Positions 49,786 to 60,407 of a stretch of 64,000 nt of DNA are shown here, one piece after another. Within the stretch, counting starts at the first letter, position 1; each line of letters begins with the position of its first letter. The DNA is taken from NCBI GenBank assembly GCA_024232355.1, contig JAAEPW010000386.1, positions 1 through 64,000 on the forward strand. Reading direction: 5' to 3'. The notes below the pieces were generated by a model. That model saw nothing but the letters and a program-made list of their open reading frames with translations. It was not told where the DNA came from and did no database searches. The DNA comes from Chloroflexota bacterium. GTDB lineage: Bacteria; Chloroflexota; Anaerolineae; B4-G1. The position numbers were made by a program, and so were the translations under genes.

Positions 49786-51879
49786 ATGCTAGAATCATTT
49801 TTCAATCCAAAATCAGTTGCTGTTGTTGGTGCATCCCGCGATCCGGAAAAGTTGGGTTATGCGGTGCTGTCGAATCTGCAAAATGGCGGCTTTTCGGGCC
49901 GGCTTTACCCGATCAATCCCAAGGCTGGCGAGATACTTGGCTTGCAAGCTTTTGCCTCTGTGCTCGACATTTCTGATCCGGTGGATCTGGCGGTGATTGT
50001 GATTCCTTTTCCTTTCGTGCCGGCTGTGCTGGAACAGTGTGGGCAGAAAGGAATCGATGCCGTCGTAATCATCAGCGCCGGCTTTCGTGAGGCCGGGCGT
50101 GAAGGCTTGGAGCGAGAGCGGGAGTTGGTCGATATTGCCGCCAAGTACGATATGCGGCTGATCGGCCCCAATTGCTTGGGCGTGATCGATACCGGTACCC
50201 CACTCAACGCGTCGTTTGCTACCGGTATGCCGCCCAGCGGCCCTATTGCGTTCATGTCGCAGTCTGGGGCGCTAGGTACTGCTGTGCTGGATATAGCCAT
50301 GGCCGGGCGGATCGGATTTTCCAAGTTTGTCAGCTTGGGGAACAAAGCCGATGTGAGCGAGATCGATTTGTTGGAGGCGTGGGGGGATGATGCGGATTCG
50401 CGGGTGATTCTCATCTACGTCGAGGGCGTGCCCGATGGACAAAAGTTCATAGAGGTGGCACGAAAGGTTACGCGCGACAAACCGGTGGTGGCGATCAAAT
50501 CTGGCGTGACGGCTTCGGGTTCGCGGGCGGTGTCGTCACATACGGGCAGCCTAGCCGGTTCGGAGGCGGCTTACAAAGCGGCTTTTCGACAGGCTGGCGT
50601 CATCCGTGCTACGTCAATGCAGTCGCTCTTTGACTATGCGCGTGCTTTTGCGTACCAGCCTTTGTTGCAGGGCAATTACATTGGCATTGTTACCAACGCC
50701 GGCGGCCCAGGGATTCTGGCTACGGATGCGCTGGAGCGAGCTGGACTGACGATCCCGCGTCTCAGCCGCGAGACGGTGGAGGTACTGACAGATTACCTGC
50801 CAGGTGCGGCCAGCGTCGCCAATCCGGTGGACGTTTTGGGAGATGCGCTGGCCGATCGATACGAGCAGGCCATTCGTATGGTGTTAAAAGATGCTCAAGT
50901 GGATGGCTTGATCGTGATCGTCACACCTCAGGCGATGACCGAGATCGAGGAGACAGCTCACGTGCTAGGTCGTTTGGCCCGCGAGTCTGACAAACCGGTT
51001 CTAGGTTGCTTTATGGGGGAGGCACGCATCCAGGCTGGGATAGATGTGCTGTGGCAGTACGGCGTGCCCAACTATCCTTTCCCTGAACGGGCCGCAAGTG
51101 CGCTGGCGGCGATGCGCGAATACCAGCACGAGCGGGAACGTCCAGTTTTTGAGGTCGAGTCATGCACTAATTGTATTCCGCCTGTGCAAGAGTTGTTTGA
51201 TCGTGTACGGGCAGAAGGGCGGGTCTCTATCGGCGATGCTGAGGCGTGGACGGTGCTCGAGTCGTATGGATTTACTGTTCCTAAATCGCGTCTGGCTGAG
51301 ACGCCAGAGGAAGCGATTTCAATTGCGGAGGAAATCGGTTATCCCGTCGTGCTAAAGTTGGCATCACCGGATATTTTGCACAAGACCGATGTGGGTGGTG
51401 TGAAATTGGGCCTAAGCTCACCCGACGATGTGCGAGATGCTTTCGAGTTGATGGTTTACCGTGCCGAGCGCTACGTGCCGGGCGCGCACATATGGGGCTG
51501 TCAGGTACAGCAGATGGTGTCTGGGGGGCGGGAGGTGCTGTTGGGGATGAGTCGCGACCCACAGTTTGGGCCGTTGGTCGCTTTTGGCCTGGGCGGCATC
51601 TATGTGGAAGCGTTGAAGGATGTTGCTTTCCGTGTGGCTCCCTTTAGCCGCCAGGAGGCGGATGAGATGATCCGCGAGATTCGGTCCTACCCGCTTTTGG
51701 AAGGCATCCGGGGCGAGCCTCCGGCCGATCACGAGGCAATGGTAGATGCATTGCTGCGGATCAGCCAATTGGTGACCGACTTTCCCGAGATTGTGGAATT
51801 GGACATCAATCCACTGATGGTCTTTGCCGAGGGGCGTGGGGCGATGGCGATTGATATGCGTCTGGTGCTGGCTTTGTAA
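49786..51879 (+). CDS. ADP-forming acyl-CoA synthetase (alpha-beta fusion)
   Basis: A 697-residue single-chain enzyme of the NDP-forming acetate-CoA ligase family. The alpha part (1-460) has a CoA-binding domain (VAVVGASRDPEKLGYAVL, PIN) and ligase domains with SHTGSLAGSEAAY, where the catalytic histidine is expected. The beta part (475-697) is an ATP-grasp domain (VLKLASPDILHKTDVGGVKLGL, GREVLLGMSRDPQFGPLVAFGLGGI). These enzymes turn acetyl-CoA (or similar), ADP and phosphate into acid, CoA and ATP. This gives fermenters their last ATP. The next gene encodes a BioD-like/DRTGG protein that often keeps company with acetate enzymes. Confidence 0.92.
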   Translation: MLESFFNPKSVAVVGASRDPEKLGYAVLSNLQNGGFSGRLYPINPKAGEILGLQAFASVLDISDPVDLAVIVIPFPFVPAVLEQCGQKGIDAVVIISAGFREAGREGLERERELVDIAAKYDMRLIGPNCLGVIDTGTPLNASFATGMPPSGPIAFMSQSGALGTAVLDIAMAGRIGFSKFVSLGNKADVSEIDLLEAWGDDADSRVILIYVEGVPDGQKFIEVARKVTRDKPVVAIKSGVTASGSRAVSSHTGSLAGSEAAYKAAFRQAGVIRATSMQSLFDYARAFAYQPLLQGNYIGIVTNAGGPGILATDALERAGLTIPRLSRETVEVLTDYLPGAASVANPVDVLGDALADRYEQAIRMVLKDAQVDGLIVIVTPQAMTEIEETAHVLGRLARESDKPVLGCFMGEARIQAGIDVLWQYGVPNYPFPERAASALAAMREYQHERERPVFEVESCTNCIPPVQELFDRVRAEGRVSIGDAEAWTVLESYGFTVPKSRLAETPEEAISIAEEIGYPVVLKLASPDILHKTDVGGVKLGLSSPDDVRDAFELMVYRAERYVPGAHIWGCQVQQMVSGGREVLLGMSRDPQFGPLVAFGLGGIYVEALKDVAFRVAPFSRQEADEMIREIRSYPLLEGIRGEPPADHEAMVDALLRISQLVTDFPEIVELDINPLMVFAEGRGAMAIDMRLVLAL

Positions 51880-51913
51880 AAAGTGAAAACAGTTTGATTG
51901 AAAGGAGCAGAGT

Positions 51914-52993
51914 GTGAAGGCTTTATACATTACGTCAATTCAAGGGTTTTCTGGCAAGACGGCTGTCTGCTTGGCGTTGGGACGGCGCTTGCAAAAGGAA
52001 GGGTATCGTGTAGGGTATTTCAAACCGCTTTCGACCCAGCCATGGGAACCGACCCCTGGACGGGCGCTAGACGAGGACGCTGATTTTGTACGACGTGCGT
52101 TGGGACTGAAAGAATCTCCCGAAGAGTTGGTAGGGGTTGTTCTTACTCCCAAATTGGCGCGAGAAATGCGCTGTGGTTGCGCCGAACGCGATTTGATATC
52201 CGAGGTCAAGGCGGCTTATGAGCGAGTCATCTTTGATAAGGACATTGTTTTGCTGGAGGGTGGCGCTTCCTTGCGTGAGGGAGTTAGCTTGGGACTGGGG
52301 GCATCGATGGTAATGGATACCCTGGATATACCGGCTCTGGTCATCGTTCGTTACCACAACCGGGTGAGCCAGGGGGACGATTGTGTGGCGGCGCATCTTG
52401 CGTTGGGTGAACGGCTGTTGGGCACGTTGGTCAACGCTGTGCCGACAAAGGAGCAAAAACTTGCGGAACAGGTGTGCAATCCTTGCCTGGAAAAGCAGGG
52501 TATCCGGGTGTTGGGAACACTTCCCCTTCAAGAGCAGCTTCGGGCGATTAGCGTGGGCGAGTTGGCGGATGTGCTGAAAGGCGAGTTTTTGACCTTGCCA
52601 GAAAAAAGAGATGTGTTGATCGAGAACCTGATTGTTGGCGCGATGAGCGTGGAACAGGCGTTACCCCGTATTCGGCGCATTCCGGGAACCAAGGCCGTCA
52701 TTACTGGTGGAGATCGAACGGATATCCAATTGGTGTCATTGGAGACAGCGACCCAGTGTCTGATTTTGACCGGTCACTTGCGGCCCGTACCAGAAGTTTT
52801 GCGCCGTGCTGAAGAGATTCGAGTTCCCGTAATGCTGGTACGCGGAAATACGATGGAGACGGTGGAGGCCGTTGAGGCGGTGTTTGGCAAGACGCGACTG
52901 GGTCAGTCGGCCAAGTTGGAGCAGTTTGAGGCGTTGCTGGAAGAGCACTTTGATTTTGAACGATTTTACCGAGCATTGGGGCTGGAAGGGTAG
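51914..52993 (+). CDS. BioD-like plus DRTGG-domain protein (phosphotransacetylase-associated type)
   Basis: A 359-residue protein from GTG behind GGAG. The N-half (1-210) is a P-loop domain like BioD and the front of long phosphotransacetylases: SIQGFSGKTAVCLAL, YFKPLS, LLEGGA. The C-half (about 215-330) is a DRTGG domain (VGAMSVEQALPRI, AVITGGDRTDIQL, LILTGHLRP). The catalytic phosphotransacetylase domain is missing. DRTGG parts are thought to be regulatory nucleotide-sensing domains, so it may tune the upstream acyl-CoA synthetase. That role is inference from order and spacing (34 bases). Confidence 0.78.
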   Translation: MKALYITSIQGFSGKTAVCLALGRRLQKEGYRVGYFKPLSTQPWEPTPGRALDEDADFVRRALGLKESPEELVGVVLTPKLAREMRCGCAERDLISEVKAAYERVIFDKDIVLLEGGASLREGVSLGLGASMVMDTLDIPALVIVRYHNRVSQGDDCVAAHLALGERLLGTLVNAVPTKEQKLAEQVCNPCLEKQGIRVLGTLPLQEQLRAISVGELADVLKGEFLTLPEKRDVLIENLIVGAMSVEQALPRIRRIPGTKAVITGGDRTDIQLVSLETATQCLILTGHLRPVPEVLRRAEEIRVPVMLVRGNTMETVEAVEAVFGKTRLGQSAKLEQFEALLEEHFDFERFYRALGLEG

Positions 52994-53036
52994 TGCCTGA
53001 GACTGTCAGTTTCTTGTATAGTGTAGGGAGAGTGTT

Positions 53037-55110
<2,074 letters not shown>

Positions 55111-55146
55111 ACAAGTCACAATATTTGCAGGCCGAGCAGGCCGATT

Positions 55147-55206
55147 AATGCAACTACTTACACCTGTTCGGGTCAACTGGGGGGAAATGGTGTGGGTAGT
55201 TGCATT
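55147..55206 (+). terminator. Terminator-like stem-loop after enolase
   Basis: An 18-bp stem with two mismatches whose perfect part is AATGCAACTAC (55147-55157) with GTAGTTGCATT (55196-55206). It is followed by TTGTTTG. The loop is about 24 bases. Confidence 0.5.
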
Positions 55207-55245
55207 TTGTTTGGGCGGACGCGTATCACATGAAAGGAGCCTCAA

Positions 55246-57549
55246 ATGATGGGTAGACGAGCTTCACTATGGTTGGTTGGATTGGCGATGTTGACGTTGC
55301 TCCTGGCGGGCCTGGGGTGCAGCGTTTGCCCCTTTGTGCCTCAACTACCGTCAACCAGCACTCCCTCACCGCCGCCAGCCAATACCCCCGTTCTCGTAAA
55401 CACCCCGACCCTAGAGCCAACTCCCACGCCGGAGGTGTCGGTGGAAATGGCCCTGTACGCCGACCCAGTGATGGGTTTGAGTGTTCTTTACCCGGCAGGT
55501 TGGGCGTACGAGGCTGAGACTGAGGGCGTTTTCTTCTCGGAGAACGAGGATGCTCTGGGTACTGGTATGATGTCGGACTCTCCATTTTTCATTGCCCTGG
55601 CCAATACTCCTGAGGAGATCGAGTACGAGTTCGGTGCGATGGACACGGTGCAAGACCTCCTCGATGCTGTACTGGATGTGTTATGTGGGGTAGGATGTGA
55701 GATCGGGGAGAGTGAAGCACGCATTTTTGGAGATATACCGGGTGTAGGTGTCAAAGCTAGTTGGGTAGATACGTTGAGCGAGGTGCGAATCCAGGGATAT
55801 TTTGTTGCTGCCGTGAGCGACGATGTGGCTGGGGTTGGCTTGGGTGCTTCATCAGAAGATGATTGGGCTTCCTACGAACCGATTTTCCAGGACATGTTTG
55901 CCAGCCTTGAATTCTTTCCGCCAGAACTGCCGGACCCCGTAGAACGAGGGACGATTCAGCCGGGTGAGGCGGTGCGAGGAACACTGTCTATTGGCAGCAG
56001 AGAGATATGGGCCTTTGACGCGCAAAAGGGACAGTATGTTACAATCTGGTTGGATGCTGTCAACTCGGATGATCTGGATACCTATTTAGAACTGTACGAT
56101 GAGGGAGACGCTGCAATCGTCGAGGATGACGATGGAGGTACGGATACCAACTCGTTGATATTTGATTTCCGTATTGATGCTTCTGGCACCTACTATATTC
56201 ACGCTTGGCCCTATGGCGGGGAGGGAGATTACGCGCTGAGTCTGGAAATCGCTGATGGACCTTCTGGCGGTGGTGAGATCGAGTATGGAGAGATCGCCAA
56301 AGGGACGCTCGGGGGAGGAGAGCACGCATGGGAGTTTTATGGCGCTGCGGGAGATGAGGTCAGTGTCGCGATGCGTGTGCTCGAAGGAGACCTGGATTGT
56401 TACCTGGAATTGTATTCTCCTGATGAAGATTGGCTAACGTCTGATGATGACAGTGGCGGATCTCTTGATGCTTTGATCGAATACTTTGTGCTGCCTACAG
56501 AAGGTTGGTATCGCATTGTTGCTTCTGACCTGTCCGGCGAGTCTGGAGAATACGAGCTTGCGTTGGAATTGGCCCAGTTGGAGATTGAGGGAAACTTGAC
56601 CTCGGATCAGACAGCCACTGCAACGCTAGATCAGGGCACACGCCACCACTGGTTGTTCGAAGGTAAACCGGGCGATATTGTGAACATCTCTCTGACCGCC
56701 TTGGACAAAGATTTGGACACATACCTGGAACTCTATGCCCCCAATGGCGAACAGGTATCGACCGATGATGATAGCGGTGGGGGCTCAAATGCCGCAATCC
56801 TCGAGTTCGAGTTATTACATACCGGTACCTATCGCGTGGTCGCGCGTGGTTACAATGACGAACAGATGGGCGAATATGAAATTACACTAGAGATGGCCCA
56901 GTTAGAGATCCAGGGGAATCTTGTTTCTGGGCAGGCTGTCGCTGCGACGCTGGATCAAGGTTCGCGCCATCACTGGCTATTCGAGGGCGGTGTTGGTGAT
57001 GTGGTCAATATCTCTGTGATTAGTGCGGACGGGGATATGGACACGTACTTGGAACTTTTTGCTCCCGACGGCGAGCCGATAATCACCGACGATGATAGCG
57101 GCGAGGGGGCGAATGCGGCGATTCTCGAATTTGAACTGCCCTATGCTGGCCTTTACCGCTTGGTTGTGCGAGGCTACATCAGCGAACAGATAGGCGAGTA
57201 TGAACTCACATTAGAGATGGTGGAGTTGGAAATTAAGGGTACCCTCATCTATGACCAGTCAGTTTCTATGATGCTAAAATCCGGCAACCGCCATCACTGG
57301 TTGTTCGAGGGGAATGCAGGTGATGTTGTCAGTGTTGTTATGATGGCCGTGAACGAGGATATGGATACATATTTGGAACTATATGCTCCCAATGGCGAGC
57401 AAGTGATGACCGATGATGACAGCGGTGGTGACTCAAACGCCGCTGTCTTGGAATTCGAGTTGCCGCTCGCTGGCACTTATCGTGTGGTTGCGCGGGGGTA
57501 CAGTAGCTATGATACGGGAGAATACGAGTTGACTCTGACCAGGCCATAG
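55246..57549 (+). CDS. PPC-repeat lipoprotein
   Basis: A 767-residue exported protein behind AAGGAG. The signal region ends LLLAGLGCSV, a plausible but imperfect lipobox. A Pro/Thr linker is followed by a domain near 65-215 that looks like a PsbP/serine-protease-associated beta fold (MGLSVLYPAGWAYEAE). Then come about five PPC domains of some 100 residues each; every unit holds (L/I)..G....G.L..G.RH.W.FEG..GD.V.(I/V).......D.D(T/C)YLEL(Y/F).P.GE...(T/S)DDDSG, then EFELP..G.YR(V/L)V.RGY....GEYEL. The last three units are near copies. PPC domains bind calcium and often flank secreted proteases; none is here. Likely surface-exposed. Confidence 0.8.
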   Translation: MMGRRASLWLVGLAMLTLLLAGLGCSVCPFVPQLPSTSTPSPPPANTPVLVNTPTLEPTPTPEVSVEMALYADPVMGLSVLYPAGWAYEAETEGVFFSENEDALGTGMMSDSPFFIALANTPEEIEYEFGAMDTVQDLLDAVLDVLCGVGCEIGESEARIFGDIPGVGVKASWVDTLSEVRIQGYFVAAVSDDVAGVGLGASSEDDWASYEPIFQDMFASLEFFPPELPDPVERGTIQPGEAVRGTLSIGSREIWAFDAQKGQYVTIWLDAVNSDDLDTYLELYDEGDAAIVEDDDGGTDTNSLIFDFRIDASGTYYIHAWPYGGEGDYALSLEIADGPSGGGEIEYGEIAKGTLGGGEHAWEFYGAAGDEVSVAMRVLEGDLDCYLELYSPDEDWLTSDDDSGGSLDALIEYFVLPTEGWYRIVASDLSGESGEYELALELAQLEIEGNLTSDQTATATLDQGTRHHWLFEGKPGDIVNISLTALDKDLDTYLELYAPNGEQVSTDDDSGGGSNAAILEFELLHTGTYRVVARGYNDEQMGEYEITLEMAQLEIQGNLVSGQAVAATLDQGSRHHWLFEGGVGDVVNISVISADGDMDTYLELFAPDGEPIITDDDSGEGANAAILEFELPYAGLYRLVVRGYISEQIGEYELTLEMVELEIKGTLIYDQSVSMMLKSGNRHHWLFEGNAGDVVSVVMMAVNEDMDTYLELYAPNGEQVMTDDDSGGDSNAAVLEFELPLAGTYRVVARGYSSYDTGEYELTLTRP

Positions 57550-57606
57550 GGAGGGGAAAAGCGCGGAGTCAGGATATTGATTAGGATAACTAGAGGATAA
57601 AGCAAG

Positions 57607-59040
57607 ATGCCACGAACCAAAATTGTCTGTACGATTGGACCATCTTCCAGTTCGCCTGATGTGGTGCGCAGTCTGATTCGGGCCGGGATGAATGTAGCGC
57701 GCATCAACTTTTCTCACGGTGACTATGTCACCCACACCCAGTCGATAGCCACTATACGACAGATCGCAGAGCAGGAGAACCGGTTGGTGGCCGTGATGGC
57801 CGATCTGCAAGGTCCAAAGTTGCGTGTAGGTGAGATTGAGGGTGGGGGGCTCGAGTTATGTAAGGGAGATGTGGTGGTGTTGGCCCTGCATCCTCATCTG
57901 GATGCGACTGATGAGATACCCGTGCCTCATCCCGAATTGTTGCGCGATTTACGTGCGGAGCAAGTTGTGTTGCTAGATGATGGCAGTCTCGAGTTGGTCG
58001 TTGTGCAGGTCAGTAAAGACTTTTTGAGATGCCGAGTGGTTACTGGAGGGCGACTTGTTTCTCATAAAGGGATCAATGTCCCTGGAGCCGATCTCAGCTT
58101 TTCTGCATTGACGCCCAAAGATCGGGAAGGGGCCGTGTTTGCGTTGGAGCAGGGGATGGATTATTTTGCGCTCTCTTTTGTCCGCCGCGCGGCCGACGTG
58201 CGTGAACTGCGACAACTCGTCGCTTCCAAGGGGTACAATGTACCCATCATTGCCAAGATCGAGAAACCTGAAGCATTATTGGTCTTTGACGAGATTCTGG
58301 CTGAGGCCGATGGCATTATGGTGGCTCGGGGAGACCTGGGGGTAGAAACGCCTGCTGAGCAAGTGCCCTTTCACCAAAAGCGTATCGTTCGTGCCTGCAA
58401 TCAGGCTGGTAAACCGGTTATTATCGCCACACAGATGCTTCAGACGATGATCGAACATCCGCGCCCGACGCGGGCCGAGGCATCGGACGTTGCCAACGCT
58501 ATTCTTGATGGTACGGATGCTGTGATGCTCTCTGGCGAGACAGCGATAGGGCGTTATCCGGTAGAGGCGACAGAGACGATGGTCACAATCTGCGCCAACG
58601 CCGAGGCTCATCTTCCTCATGGTCGTTTGCTGCATGGCGAATCCAATGTCGGCAGCCAAGGAACGATTACAAGAGCCATCAGTCTTGCGGCAGTCGAAAT
58701 TGCGAGCGAGGTTGAGGCTAGTGTGATCGTCACAGCGTCAATGTCGGGGATGACTGCACGTATGGTGGCTCGTCATCGTCCGTGTATTCCCGTTGTGGCT
58801 GTGACGCCTAACCGCGCGACGTTATTCCATTTGGCGCTTGTATGGGGAGTGGTGCCGGTGCAAGTGGCGGAATTTGAGAATACCGATGATATGGTGGATA
58901 TGATGGTACAAGCGGCACGGGGTCAAAAGCGGATAGGCCCAAATGACTCGATCGTGTTAACAGCCGGTGTCCCCTTTGGTAGAGGAGGGGATACCAACAT
59001 GCTCCAAGTTTACATAGTGGGTCAAGACGAGAGCGTGTAA
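57607..59040 (+). CDS. pyk: Pyruvate kinase
   Basis: A 477-residue enzyme converting phosphoenolpyruvate and ADP to pyruvate and ATP. Motifs: TKIVCTIGPSSSS, GMNVARINFSHGD, DLQGPKLRVGEI, the active-site stretch IIAKIEKPEALLVFDEIL, MVARGDLGVE, KPVIIATQMLQTMI and the C-terminal domain ending LTAGVPFGRGGDTNMLQVY. The length matches the bacterial family without the extra PEP-utiliser-like domain. A GAGG site precedes the ATG. Cytosolic. It lies beyond the lipoprotein gene from eno. Confidence 0.97.
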   Translation: MPRTKIVCTIGPSSSSPDVVRSLIRAGMNVARINFSHGDYVTHTQSIATIRQIAEQENRLVAVMADLQGPKLRVGEIEGGGLELCKGDVVVLALHPHLDATDEIPVPHPELLRDLRAEQVVLLDDGSLELVVVQVSKDFLRCRVVTGGRLVSHKGINVPGADLSFSALTPKDREGAVFALEQGMDYFALSFVRRAADVRELRQLVASKGYNVPIIAKIEKPEALLVFDEILAEADGIMVARGDLGVETPAEQVPFHQKRIVRACNQAGKPVIIATQMLQTMIEHPRPTRAEASDVANAILDGTDAVMLSGETAIGRYPVEATETMVTICANAEAHLPHGRLLHGESNVGSQGTITRAISLAAVEIASEVEASVIVTASMSGMTARMVARHRPCIPVVAVTPNRATLFHLALVWGVVPVQVAEFENTDDMVDMMVQAARGQKRIGPNDSIVLTAGVPFGRGGDTNMLQVYIVGQDESV

Positions 59041-59044
59041 AAAA

Positions 59045-59560
59045 TTACGCTTCGGGCGGCGACTCTTGTGGGATTATTGGGGCTGGTTCTGGCTGTGAAA
59101 CGGGTACTGGCTCAATCACCTGGGGGGTGACACTGGTGCCACAGTAAGGACAGAGAGACCAGCGCAAATGGAGCGGGTGATTGCACATTGGGCAGGCCGT
59201 TTTGAGTTTGGTGTGACAGGCTGGGCAGTATAGGTAGTCACCTCGGACTCGTTGCCCGCACCCAGGACAGATTTCTGGTTCTTCTATGGCTTGCAGAAGA
59301 GCTTCTTGCTCCAGGGAACGCTCATAAATCTCCGCCAGCGTTTCTTGGGGACGTAACATAAAGTATATCACCAACCCAATGATGGGTAGTACGATCACTA
59401 ACAGCGTGGCCAGAATATGGGCCAAAACGTCTCGAGAACGTGATCGAATGTCGCGAAAAGTCCAAATGGTGATGCCGCCCAATAGCGCGACTGTTATTCC
59501 GCCACAAACGGTGGATAGAATTGTTAGGTAGAAAGGGATGCTTTCCAGGATGGTTTCCAT
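59045..59560 (-). CDS. Membrane protein with zinc ribbons
   Basis: A 171-residue protein; ATG chosen over an upstream TTG because AAGGAG is well placed only for the ATG. Two membrane helices (about 10-35 and 45-70; the second resembles PLD-nuclease N-terminal helices, LPIIGLVIYFMLRPQETL) are followed by two to three CxxC zinc-ribbon pairs (about 95-145: CPGCG, CPAC, CPMC, CPYCG) and a proline-rich tail. Role unknown. It faces pyruvate kinase tail to tail and radC head to head. Confidence 0.7.
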   Translation of the reverse strand: METILESIPFYLTILSTVCGGITVALLGGITIWTFRDIRSRSRDVLAHILATLLVIVLPIIGLVIYFMLRPQETLAEIYERSLEQEALLQAIEEPEICPGCGQRVRGDYLYCPACHTKLKTACPMCNHPLHLRWSLCPYCGTSVTPQVIEPVPVSQPEPAPIIPQESPPEA

Positions 59561-59599
59561 TAATTGCAATCTCCTTGTATCTCTGTTGAGCGAGGCATA

Positions 59600-59618
59600 T
59601 TATACCACCGGCTGGTAT
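59600..59618. promoter_or_regulatory. 19-bp operator-like palindrome between divergent genes
   Basis: TATACCA-CCGGC-TGGTATA, perfect 7-bp arms. It overlaps the minus-strand -10 (TATAAT at 59603-59598, with TTGCTC 16 bases upstream) of the zinc-ribbon gene and lies about 70 bases before the radC start. Confidence 0.5.
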
Positions 59619-59685
59619 AGGAGCAAGTGTCTGGGCTTTTGTGTAAATCTCGAGTTTGGAGTATATTATTGTGGTGGCTGACAAA

Positions 59686-60387
59686 ATGAGGGCCGAGTAT
59701 CGAACTATAATCAAAGATTTGCCAGTTGATGAGCGTCCACGCGAGCGATTGGAAAACGCGGGTGAAGGCGCACTTTCAACAACAGAACTGTTGGCCATTA
59801 TCTTGCGTACAGGGATGGAAGGCGAAAGTGTCTTGAATATGGCTCAACGCCTTCTGTCCCACTTTGGCGGATTGTCAGGGCTCGCTCGGGCCAGTTTTGC
59901 CGAGTTGGAGGCCGAAAAAGGGCTGGGAAAAGCAAAGACGGCGCAACTCAAGGCTGCGTTAGAGTTGGGACGTCGTATGCTCTTGACCTCTCCGGAGGAT
60001 CGCTTTGTCGTGCGCTCTCCGTCTGATGTGGCACAACTTTTGATGGCAGAGATGTCTCACTTGGAACAGGAGCACTTTCGTGTGATCTATTTGGATACAC
60101 GTAACCGGCTGCTTGGAATTGAAACGATTTACATAGGCAGCCTCAATGCATCCCATATTCGCGTGGGCGAGGTGTTCCGGGACGCCGTCAAGCGAAACTG
60201 CGCGGCAATTATCGTTGCGCATAATCATCCTTCAGGTGATCCTACGCCATCGCCCGAGGACGTGGGGGTCACTCGTCAGCTGGTTGAGGCTGGTACTTTG
60301 CTAGATATTGAAGTTCTCGATCATTTGATCATCGGGCAGCAACGTTTTGTAAGTTTACGGGAACGTGGACTGGGTTTTGAAGTATAG
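59686..60387 (+). CDS. radC: RadC/JAB-domain protein
   Basis: A 233-residue protein; the ATG before [21 protein letters not shown] gives the normal family N-terminus, while an upstream TTG adds ten residues. An N-terminal helix-hairpin-helix region ([31 protein letters not shown]) is followed by the JAMM metal site: conserved glutamate in [12 protein letters not shown] and [14 protein letters not shown]. RadC proteins were named for DNA repair, but their real activity is unsettled. Cytosolic. The next gene starts 21 bases later. Confidence 0.92.
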   Translation: MRAEYRTIIKDLPVDERPRERLENAGEGALSTTELLAIILRTGMEGESVLNMAQRLLSHFGGLSGLARASFAELEAEKGLGKAKTAQLKAALELGRRMLLTSPEDRFVVRSPSDVAQLLMAEMSHLEQEHFRVIYLDTRNRLLGIETIYIGSLNASHIRVGEVFRDAVKRNCAAIIVAHNHPSGDPTPSPEDVGVTRQLVEAGTLLDIEVLDHLIIGQQRFVSLRERGLGFEV

Positions 60388-60407
60388 CTAGAAAAAGGAG
60401 GTAGCAG

